Of a stretch of DNA of 64,000 nucleotides, positions 33,101-41,691 are shown in pieces. The stretch comes from Falciphora oryzae (Eukaryota; Ascomycota; Sordariomycetes; Magnaporthales; Magnaporthaceae). The position numbers and the translations under genes were made by a program. Below the pieces are notes generated by a model, which was not told the DNA's origin, searched no databases, and worked only from the letters and a program-made list of their open reading frames with translations. Where the stretch lies: the NCBI GenBank assembly GCA_000733355.1, contig JNVV01000069.1, forward strand, positions 1 through 64,000, given 5' to 3'. Within the stretch, counting starts at the first letter, position 1. Each line of letters starts with the position of its first letter.

Positions 33101-33521
33101 GTACGGTACCGCTCTCCAACAGGCCTCAAGCGGAGGCCACGTGGATATTGTGCGACTGCTTTTGGACGAAGGAGCCAATATCGACGAAGAAGCTGGTTTT
33201 TACGGTACCGCTCTCGTAGCGGCCTCAGACGGGGGCCACACGGGTGTTGTGCGGTTGCTGCTGGATAAGGGAGCTGACGTCGACGCGGGAGGTTGCGGCT
33301 TAGAGGGTGGCTTTTACGGTACCGCTCTCCAGGCTGCTTCAAACAGAGGCCACACGGAAATTGTGCAACTCCTCCGAGAAAGGCGATATGGCAGCCGTCG
33401 ACCCCGAAAGGTGACGCAGTCGTCGGCGGTGACGCGCAGCAGTCAGGGCAGAATCGAGATGAATTCCTCCTCTCGCCGATCGATTGTGCGCGGTCGGAAG
33501 GAGAGCAAGCGTAATAGGTAG
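30148..33521 (+). pseudogene. NLR 3' part: end of PNP domain, NACHT, ankyrin repeats
   Basis: After the copia element the PNP domain finishes ([14 protein letters not shown]...YAKELLTHV). The introns 30323-30377 and 31201-31278 join it to the NACHT exon (30378-31200) and the last exon (from 31279). The NACHT part has a Walker A (GLSGCGKT, about 30600), a Walker B (IFVVLDALDEC, about 30890) and an SFVATSRPE motif; a helical region with SVKEYLTSKD follows. From about 31980, about 14 ankyrin repeats of 33-42 residues run in tandem, many nearly identical (GTALQAAS...DIVRLLLDEGADV). A run of nine G at 32831-32839 shifts the frame. Repeats before it are in one frame (stop at 32998), and those after it, to 33521, in another. 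The basic C-terminus (RRSIVRGRKESKRNR) is in the second frame. Promoterless as it stands, this part is probably not expressed as a full NLR. Confidence 0.92.
31980..33380 (+). repeat. Tandem ankyrin-coding DNA repeats
   Basis: About 14 units of roughly 100-125 bp with strongly conserved DNA blocks (GGTACCGCTCTCCA, GTGCGACTGCTGCTGGA, GGAGCCGACGT). The DNA-level similarity points to recent duplication or gene conversion, as known for fungal NLR repeat domains. They are protein-coding and not a CRISPR array. Confidence 0.9.
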
Positions 33522-34148
33522 GGTCATTGGCATGTAACAAGGAGGCTCTCGCAGCGGCGGCTTAGGTCGTCAAACAGGAGCGGCAGCTTTCTGTTTTCTT
33601 CGTTGTAGAGTGGGAGTTGATGATGGGAGGGCGACATGGTGCCCTAGATGTGAAGCCGTTGTCGTGTCGACATCTCGGAAGTATATGCAGGAAGCATTGC
33701 AGTCGAGGGGACCACAGAACTGATTCTCGACTGATTGTGAAGTTGTTGCTGGTGTTGGCGTTGGTGTTGGTCGAAGCAGCGAGTTCATACAGTGGAGGTC
33801 TTCGGCTCAGGGACCCTGTGCTTACTACAGCCAGGGCCAAAAGCGCTGCAAATAGCTGGCAGTAGGAAGTCCCGCACCAGACATCAACTGTTTCCACAAC
33901 CAACACGACCCCAATCCCTGCGCCGTCCTCCCTCGCCTGCGATGCGACACCAAGGGCGTGATCGGCCGTAACGATCGTTGCGGCAACGGTCGTTGCGGAG
34001 GTACGAACAGTGCTGCAAGGGGGGTTAGGTACCGGTAGGGATGCCCCCCAGTTAGGGACCGTCTGCCAAAAAGCACGTACTGTGTCAAAAGCGGGGGTTT
34101 CACCGCTATTTTGGGGGGGGAGGGGCATCCAGTCGGCTCTCGACAAAA
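33522..34148. other. Intergenic, no gene recognised
   Basis: This is the 3' flank of the NLR gene. No recognisable coding sequence is seen. The short direct repeat CGATCGTTGCGGCAACGGTCGTTGCGG lies near 33973. Confidence 0.4.
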
Positions 34149-34239
34149 CACGATATCGTCAGTCTTCATCTGCACGCCAAGATTAGCCCAACCTATCACA
34201 AAAAAGATGTCTTTTAATTCCCAGGCAACGGAAGCCGGC
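34149..34239 (+). repeat. 91-bp copy of the Harbinger-gene 5' end
   Basis: The 91 bases match 35960-36050 with one G-to-A difference. They cover the last bases of the 5' leader, the ATG and about eleven codons of the SANT-like ORF1 (start MSF). The match stops abruptly in unrelated sequence, so this is a fragment, or one side of an assembly duplication around the N gap. Confidence 0.85.
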
Positions 34240-35786
34240 AACTCTCTCCCGTTCACAAATTTTAAAGCATAGGTGCACGGACCATGTTGTTAAGGTTTTG
34301 GCGGGACTTCCGCCTGTAGCCCTAACAGGCGCCCACAAACGAAAAATTCTCTTCAACCTGCCGCCCTCAATCACCACCATCGCACGCAATCCTCCCTTTT
34401 TTTTTTTTTTTTCGCGACACATTTAATCGGCAGACCTCCTTTGACGAGTTTTCCATCGACCGCGGTGAAGATAGAGTCCGTTCGATGGCCCGGCGCGCCT
34501 CCCGCACAGAGGCGCACAAAATAAGGCCCAATCTCGCGCAGCGAGCCAGCGTGGCAAGATTCCGCCAGCCCGAAAGGCAGGCACCCTCCCCCGGGAGGCT
34601 CGACGCATTCTCCCTCCTTCGGGAGGCTTGATGCACCCTCCTTCGGGAGGTTTGACGCACCCTCCCCCGGGAGGCTTGACAAACGGTTTAAGAGAAAGGG
34701 AAATTAGGCTGAAAACCACCCGACGGTCTCCGGATCGACAGGGCACCCTTTCGCCCCCTCACTCCTTCTGGGACTGTTCCGCAGCGAGGAGGCAGTGCCG
34801 TTACGGGGGTTGGTTAGTTGTACGTGGGCTGGGGGCACTGCGCCGGCGCGGCAGTCCCCCAAAGGCCCCGACAGCAAAACGTGGTCGGCCTTTTGCCGGA
34901 GACGGCTTTGGGTAACGGGAAGCAGGAAGCGGTATACCCCGTGGATGGTGGGCCGTGGTGGGATATAGTGACTGAGGCGCCGCATGCTTCCCATTCGCAC
35001 TGGGAGTTTGTGCCGGGTTTGGAGGACGGAAGGAACTCGTTGCATTCATGATCCACATAATGGCACTGGGTTTGCCTACTGGGTTTGCCTAGGAACCAAC
35101 GAGGGACCGGGCCGTGGATGAACAAGTACGGGGTGTCGCCGGCTTTTAGCTTCCTACTCGCACTAGGGACGTACACCGGGGCAGATGATGTCGTCGGCAT
35201 GTTGGGCGGAAAAGACTATGTTTTAGCCCGAGAGGACGGATGCGCACGTCGGTTTATCAAAAGGCCTTTTTGTGGCTGCGATAGGCTTAAGGTGCAAACC
35301 TTGTATTTACGTGGCAGGCTGGCTATCCAGCAACAAAGAGAAGGCGGGCTCTAGCCGGCATGTCCGTTAGAGGGATTCGGCACCCCTTTGACTATAGTTT
35401 TCTATAGGAAATACGAGGTGACGCTCGCGCCTCTGTTTGTTGCCACGCGGTGACTATACTGAAATATAGGTGGTATCGCACGCGCAAGATCTTGTCGCGG
35501 CTCTGTTTGCCAACCGTGAAGTGTTACGAATTGCCGTGCACCACGTTGGCAAACCGCGCAGCGTATTCGTTCGATGCGCGATAAACACACAAGGAGTACA
35601 CAGGGTTGGAATTAGGCCCTCCAGCCCCCGAATTTTCTTTCTTTGGCCGGGCCCAGGGGGGGTTTATTGCGATCCCTCCCGCCACACCCGGCCTCACTCT
35701 TTTTCCGGCACTTTGCCGGCCGACAGCTTTCACTACCACCAACAGCAGCGCTCACAGCGCCCCGGCGTTTATTCGCCCCTTCTTTT
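34240..35786. other. Non-coding stretch between the two Harbinger 5' copies
   Basis: No gene is recognised. It holds a poly-T run near 34397-34412, a four-unit tandem repeat (34582-34680) and unassigned sequence up to the N gap at 35787. The upstream part of the Harbinger-like element may lie here. Confidence 0.4.
34582..34680. repeat. Four tandem units with hairpin cores
   Basis: Units of about 24-27 bp, CACCCTCCCCCGGGAGGCTT or CACCCTCCTTCGGGAGGTTT, followed by GACG/GATG. Each contains a self-complementary CCTCCYYCGGGAGG core. Confidence 0.75.
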
Positions 35787-35959
35787 NNNNNNNNNNNNNN
35801 NNNNNNNNNNNNNNNNNNNNNNNNNNNNNNNNNNNNNNNNNNNNNNNNNNNNNNNNNNNNNNNNNNNNNNNNNNNNNNNNNNNNNNNNNNNNNNNNNNNN
35901 NNNNNNNNNNNNNNNNNNNNNNNNNNNNNNNNNNNNNNNNNNNNNNNNNNNNNNNNNNN
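35787..35959. other. Assembly gap (N run)
   Basis: 173 undetermined bases directly upstream of the Harbinger ORF1. They hide the element's left terminus. Confidence 0.99.
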
Positions 35960-36017
35960 CACGATATCGTCAGTCTTCATCTGCACGCCAAGATTAGCCC
36001 AACCTATCACAAAAAAG

Positions 36018-37289
36018 ATGTCTTTTGATTCCCAGGCAACGGAAGCCGGCGGCGCCACCGTTGAAGCTATTCCCAATTCCCAAACGGCCTCCCAGGCGCC
36101 AGATTTTGGTGTTGACGACCCCGATACCCAGCCCGGCGATACCCAGCCCGGCGAGGGCCCTTCCCGCAAGCGGAAACGAGGCGACGGCGAGCCGGCTCGA
36201 GTATCCTGGTCTAGCGAGAAGACCGCCCGGCTAATCAGCCTTTTCCTCGACTGCCACCGCGAGGGCCTATTCAAAAGCTCGAAAAAGGCCAACTTCAAAG
36301 AGGCTTGGGAGCGCGTGCTGGCGGCGGCGACCGAGGAGTGGCCTACCTTGAAGCTATCGACCCAAACGATCTCTACCAAGTACGATAACGAACGAAAGAG
36401 ATATCTCGCCTGGAAGTTATGGGTTAGCCTATCGGGCAATACTTGTGACCCGGAGACGGGCGCTTGCGACGTTGATAAAGAGGACCTTCGGTGGCAGAGC
36501 TTTGCAAGCGTGCATGGGATACGGAAAGTTGGATAGATCGCCGCCGGCGTGCCGTTGGGGGAGGTGGCTTTGTATCGGGAGCTTTGGGCGGGAGAGACGG
36601 CAAAAGGGACCATGATCCGTCGCCCTTTTATTAAAGGGAATGAGCTTGCTGAAGGATCCGCACGCGTTAGTGGCTTGGGTTTATTTAATGGGTATATTCC
36701 TGCAAATAAGGAGGGCGAGGGAAAGGGAGAGGGCGAGGGCGAGGGCGAGGGAGAGATGGAAACGGGCGAAGATATTCGCTGGCGGCCGATTACCTCCACG
36801 CCTACCCAACGGATGCCCGACCCTTTAATGCCGCCGCCGCCCTCTCGTCGCAGAAGGCCTTTTGCCGAGCAGTTGCATCAGAAGGCAACGGATCCGGATC
36901 TAGTAGCGGCCGCCAGGGACGGAGGCGTTGACGTATTGCGCGGCCGGAGGAGGCGTCGGGCTTCTAATTCATCGGAAGGAAGGCGTCGGGCCTCTAATTC
37001 ATCGGAAGGAAGGGTTTCGCCGGCGAAACTCGAGTTACCGCCGCCGGCAGCGTCGGAACAGCTAGCTAATGCTATATTGGTATTAGCAGGTTCCGTTAAC
37101 AAACGCCGCCAAAGCGTGGCTAAAGAGGCGATTAAATCCTTTACCGAAAGCTACCGGGCTAAATTTGAACCCTTTAAGTTTTTCCGCATCGCCCGCAATT
37201 TGAAATTATTAGGAGAAGCCGAGCTTTGGGTGGCATTGGATAAGGAAAGTCGGGATACGTATATATCCGAGGCTCGAAGGGTTAATTGA
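36018..37289 (+). pseudogene. PIF/Harbinger ORF1: Myb/SANT-like DNA-binding protein
   Basis: The frame starts MSFDSQATEAGG and contains a Myb/SANT-like domain after a basic KRKRGDGEPARVSWSSEK stretch: RLISLFLDCHREGLF...FKEAWERVLAA...TISTKYDNERKRYLAWK. After an in-frame TAG at 36534-36536 the same frame continues, with an acidic GEGKGEGEGEGE run, duplicated RRRASNSSEG units and a C-terminal domain ending TYISEARRVN. This is the usual accessory protein of Harbinger elements, which pairs with the DDE transposase. It converges on the transposase frame (105 bp between stops). One TAG (from TGG or CAG) is the only break seen. Confidence 0.78.
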
Positions 37290-37394
37290 CGTTGTTTTTG
37301 GCGTTGTTTTGTATTTGTAACCTTAACCCTACCTACCCTACCTACCTTACCGCTAACAACTATCGCTAACGACTTTCCAATTCCACCGTTTTTG

Positions 37395-39032
37395 TTACAA
37401 TTGGTTTAATTTACCGACCCGGGCGTTATATTGCGCCGCTATCCTTTCCGCGGGCCTTAAACGTATATAATTTTGGTGGAGGTCCTTTAACTTTCGCCAG
37501 CAGACTTCCCGCGCCCGGGAGAGAGTTTTTTGATCCGGCTCCTCCAATTGCCAGTCCTCCTGGTTTGCTAACGCCAGATTATGCAGGGCAGTTACCGCGT
37601 ATATAATTTTCACCTGGGTGCCAAAGCTGTACTTTGCCGGTGCGTTCCTAACGATTTTCCAGCGCCTTTTTAAGCACCTAAACGCTCGTTCGACCATTAT
37701 TTTTGTAACAAGGGGTCAAAGACGGCTTGGAGAAAGAATCTCTAGATTGCAGATAATCTTTCTATGGGCTCAAGAGATGCTTGAGGAGGAAGGAATCTCT
37801 CGTGAAGGACATAGGAGATGGCAGGGTTTATATAAACCCTTTGTGATCCGTGCGAAGTATCGAGTACATGATTCACACTGCCTTCCGACCTTCACCGCTT
37901 GGCCTCAGGGCCGTTGACCGCCTATGCGGGTCTTCAAACCTCCGTGAGGCCGACTCGTGATGCCGACTAGTTGGGTCCACGGGTTTTTCCGTGTAACAAT
38001 TTTCGTCCGGGAGTGGCGTAGGTTGAATAACTTTTTCCGGGTAAGCGGCGGCGCTACCGTTTTTTTCCAATTTTGCAAATGATACCGGATCCCGGGGAAA
38101 GGTATAACGATACCGGGTTTGGTTTTAAAGCCGGCATTTGCTAGGTAGTACCTATCCCGGGGTATCCGGAACCTTTTATTTAGTGCCTTCCCTAATAAGG
38201 TCGAGTCGTTTATGGAGCTTTCGGTACCGGCTAATACGTAGGTAAACGCTATGTTAAATTTGACTGCCGTAAAAACGTTTTACGTTACCCTTTTTTTCCG
38301 ATCGATCTATAGCTTTTGCGTTTTGCTTTTAATAAAGGCCGAAACGTGCGTGCCGTCGATCGCTCCGATACAGCCGCTTAAACCCGCGGCAACTGCTAAG
38401 TCGAGTTCGATCCCCGGGTCCAACCACCCATTAGAAGGTAAGCGTACGACTGTTAGGTGGAATCGCTGCATACTAACTAGCACCTTATGGAAGATTTTAC
38501 TAACCGTGCTTTAGGCGACTTTAAAAAAGTGCGAGGTAATCCGTTGGCTGGCCTCCTAGGCGACGATTAATGAGAAGATTATCAGCTTTTGGGCAGGCGT
38601 TTGGTATTGGGTGCTTTCAAGTCCGCTGTTGGTAACTAGCCAATTTTGGAAAAAGCTGAACTTTTCCTTTGACAGGCGGAACAAGCTGTAGAACCGAGGT
38701 TCGTTGGCCTCCAAAAGATTTCGAGCGATACCGGCGGTATACGAATAACTACCGGTATGGACGATTGCCTTCGATAAGGGGTGACGGCGGCGTTGGTTCA
38801 ATAGTAGGTTTATTTGGCGCGCGCCCTCTTCCTCCCTGCAAAATTGCACCAAATAAAAAATAAGGATAACAGTGGTTATTACCGTTACGGCAGCCCTATC
38901 CTCGTCGGCGTCCTCGTTGGGATCGGGCTCTATGGCGGGCAAATTGGGAATAGCTTCCTTTTTGCTAATATATTTGTAGAAAACAGATGCCGGCAACGAC
39001 GAGGGGCAACGGGAAGCAACGACCAATTTGCT
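37395..39032 (-). pseudogene. PIF/Harbinger DDE transposase, RIP-damaged and interrupted
   Basis: On the minus strand the frame includes LLEANEPRFYSLFRLSKEKF, SGCIGAIDGTHV (first catalytic Asp), YYLANAGF (where the family has an Asp at the second N position), LRHSRTKIMVERAFRCLKRRW (catalytic Glu) and ends VGKLNQL at 37395. The solo LTR interrupts it between TKI and MVERAF, and removing the LTR with one ATTTT copy restores the frame. Several TAG/TAA codons occur. Upstream, the frame crosses the 5.9-kb TIR block: SK-LVVASRCP is rejoined when the block and one 9-bp duplication are removed. Confidence 0.82.
37704..37998 (-). repeat. Solo gypsy LTR
   Basis: 295 bp, the same family as the LTRs at 18978 and 25649 but more diverged. 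It is flanked by the direct repeat ATTTT (37699-37703 and 37999-38003). No internal gypsy sequence is present, so it arose by LTR-LTR recombination. Confidence 0.95.
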
Positions 39033-39267
39033 TAGTCTCAGAGGCTCAGACTAGATGCTCCAGTTTTCAGTTGCCGGAGCCCCACCGCTTCGAAATTGTG
39101 GCTCATGTGGCTTAGCAAGAAGTCACTGGTCTGTGCACGGATTTTTTGTGGGGCGGGCAACTTCTACTGGATCTAGTCTGAGGAACGAAGGTGATTTTTT
39201 CCCGCACATGCGGTGGCTCCCATACAAAAAAAAACGCACGTACTTTACGAACTCGGCCACAATTTGG

Positions 39268-39400
39268 CCAATTTTAGCTTTATAAAAAAGCGGGTTGTAC
39301 GTTGGGATTGCTGGGAAGTAGGGCTTTTTAATGATATTTTTTTTATATTTTTGGCATTCGAATTAGCCGATTTGGATATAGGCAATCGGCGAAATGGCAC
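39268..39400. repeat. Diverged partial copy of the 39440 palindrome arm
   Basis: The order of blocks (AAAAAAGCGGGTTGTACGTTGG, AGGGCTTTTTAATGATAT, then GGATATAGGCAATCG) follows that of the left arm of the palindrome at 39440-39729. It is heavily diverged and AT-shifted. Confidence 0.5.
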
Positions 39401-39439
39401 ATGCAGTAGCGAAAACGATTAATTTTATATATACGTATA

Positions 39440-39729
39440 TAACCCGGCCAAATTTAACGGTATAAAAAATCGGATTGCTCGTTGCGATTCTTTGCGATTA
39501 GGGCTTTATAATGATATATAAATTATTTTTATTGCGTAAAAATTGGCCGTTTTATATAGGGGTAATCGATATTTTTCCTTTTTTATATGTAAAAAATCGA
39601 TCGATTACCCTTGTAAAAAACGGCCAATTTTTATCCGATAAATATAATTTATATATCATTTTAAAGCCCTAATCGAACGGAATCCCACTAAACTATCCGA
39701 TTTTTTATACCGTTAAACTTAGCCGGGTA
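39440..39729. mobile_element. AT-rich palindromic MITE of a second family
   Basis: The outer arms AACCCGGCCAAATTTAACGG and CCGTTAAACTTAGCCGGGT are near reverse complements, and the pairing continues through ATCGGATTG..., AGGGCTTTATAATGATAT and TTGGCCGTTTTATA to a centre at ATCGAT. No target duplication was resolved. It differs from the ACGTGG family. Confidence 0.65.
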
Positions 39730-39872
39730 ATATAAACGGTTTATATATGTAGGAAATATATATATTTTATATATGCAAATCCGATGCGGCCCGTGCACCC
39801 GGGCAATATATATATTTTTATAAAGCTCTCGTTTTAGCCGTTGTTTTTATGTAAAAACTTTTAAAAACGGTA

Positions 39873-40739
39873 ACGTGGTTCACAAGCGAGTCGCGCACAC
39901 AAGCGAGTCGCGCATTTCGAAATCTCATACTAAACGCAGTTTTCGACATCCTTGCTAACTCGACCAATTTTAATCCAAATTCGATGCAATTTTGTACATA
40001 ACATTTTAACTATATACCTGATTTTATGTAATTATCTTAAATTTTTATTATTACCCCTTTAAGGTTAGTTTGAAACACTGTATAATATACTGTGTAAAAT
40101 ATGCAAATTACTTTAAAAAAGTAATAATAAAATTTTGTAAAAATCTAAGAAAATTAAATTACATTTGCTACGTAACGTGGTTCATCACCGAGTCGCCTAT
40201 ATCACCGAGTCGCCCACTTTAAAATTCCATACTAAACGCCGTTTTCGACCCCCCGGTTAAATCCACTAATTTTTTATAAAATTCCATGAAAATTTAATAT
40301 GTTATATTTAACTATAGAATTGATTTTATGATTATTTTTCCAGATTTTTATTAGCATTATTTTAGGAGACTTTTAAACACTATGTAAAACACTGTGTAAA
40401 ACACTGTGTATAAATAGTAAATCACCTTAAATAGCAATGATAAAAATCTGGAAAAATAATTATAAAATCAATTATATAGTTGAATATAACATATTAAATT
40501 TTCATGGAATTTTATAAAAAATTAGTGGATTTAACCGGGGGGTCGAAAACGGCGTTTAGTATGGAATTTTGAAGTGGGCGACTTGGTGATATGGGCGACT
40601 CGGTGATGAACCACGTTAATTAAATACAACCTGTTTAAATTTGGTTAAATTTAGGCTTAAATTGGCTAAGTTAGCAAGGGTGTCGAAAATCGCGTTTAAC
40701 ACGTGATTTCGAAGTGCGCGACTCGCTTGTGAACCACGT
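39873..40739. mobile_element. Palindromic MITE, copy 3 (CACAAGCGAG subfamily), hosting copy 4
   Basis: The ends are ACGTGGTTCACAAGCGAG and CTCGCTTGTGAACCACGT, flanked by TA (39871-39872 and 40740-40741). It has doubled CAAGCGAGTCGCGCA motifs at the left tip. A complete second MITE (40175-40616) sits in it at a TA. The right arm is strongly diverged from the left. Confidence 0.85.
40175..40616. mobile_element. Palindromic MITE, copy 4 (CATCACCGAG subfamily)
   Basis: 442 bp, ends ACGTGGTTCATCACCGAG and CTCGGTGATGAACCACGT, flanked by TA (40173-40174 and 40617-40618). The arms are almost perfect reverse complements, so the copy is young. The loop contains repeated AAAACACTGTGTA. Confidence 0.92.
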
Positions 40740-40822
40740 TACAACTGTTATTTTTTAATTAAATCGACAGTTTTAATATAAAAAACCGGTTTTGTTTTAT
40801 TTTAACGAATTTTATATATATA

Positions 40823-41270
40823 ACGTGGTTCATCACCGAGTGGGTCACATCACCGAGTGGGACACTTCAAAATCCTATATTAAACGCCGTTTTCGATACC
40901 CTTGTTAAATCGACCAATTTAGCGTTAAATTCTATAAAAATTTAATACGTTATATTTAACTATATAACCGATTTTATATATTTTTCCCTAATTTTTACTA
41001 GCGTTATTTATAGTGGGCCAGTCCGTTAAAGTTTCCTCATACTAAATTTAATATGGAGAAATTTCAACTGATTATTACGTAATAGCTAAAGCTAGTAAAA
41101 ATCAGGGAAAAATATATAAAATCGGCTATATAGTTAAATATGACGTATTAAATTTTTATAGAATTTAACGCTAAATTGGTCGATTTAACAAGGGTATCGA
41201 AAACGGCGTTTAATATGGAATTTTGAAGTGTCCCACTCGGTGATGTGACCCACTCGGTGATGAACCACGT
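40823..41270. mobile_element. Palindromic MITE, copy 5 (CATCACCGAG subfamily)
   Basis: 448 bp, the same ends as copy 4, flanked by TA (40821-40822 and 41271-41272). It has doubled CACCGAGTGGGNCAC tip motifs and near-perfect arms. Confidence 0.92.
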
Positions 41271-41691
41271 TAATTATAAAAGTTTGCAAAAACGCTCGTT
41301 ATTTACAATATATAATAAATATATTTTATTTTTATTTTTATTATTTATATTAAAAAAATTAAAAAATAAAGTATAAATAATATTTATAACGTGGTTCACA
41401 AGCGAGCCGCGCACACAAGCGAGTCGCGCACTTCAAAATCTCATACTAAACGCAGTTTTCGACATCCTTGCTAACTCGACCAATTTTGATCCAAATTCGA
41501 TGCAATTTTATATATAACGTTTTAATTATATACCTAATTTTATGTAATTATCTTCGATTTTACAACCCTAACCCGGGTGAGATATTAAAAATACAGGGGT
41601 TAAATTAGCGCATTTCTTAATATCTCACCCGGGTTAGGGTTGTAAAATCGAAGATAATTACATAAAATTAGGTATATAATTAAAACGTTAT

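Noticed and set aside
32040..33360. Regular repeats suggesting a CRISPR-like array
   Set aside because: The units are in-frame ankyrin codons of a eukaryotic NLR, without unique spacers.
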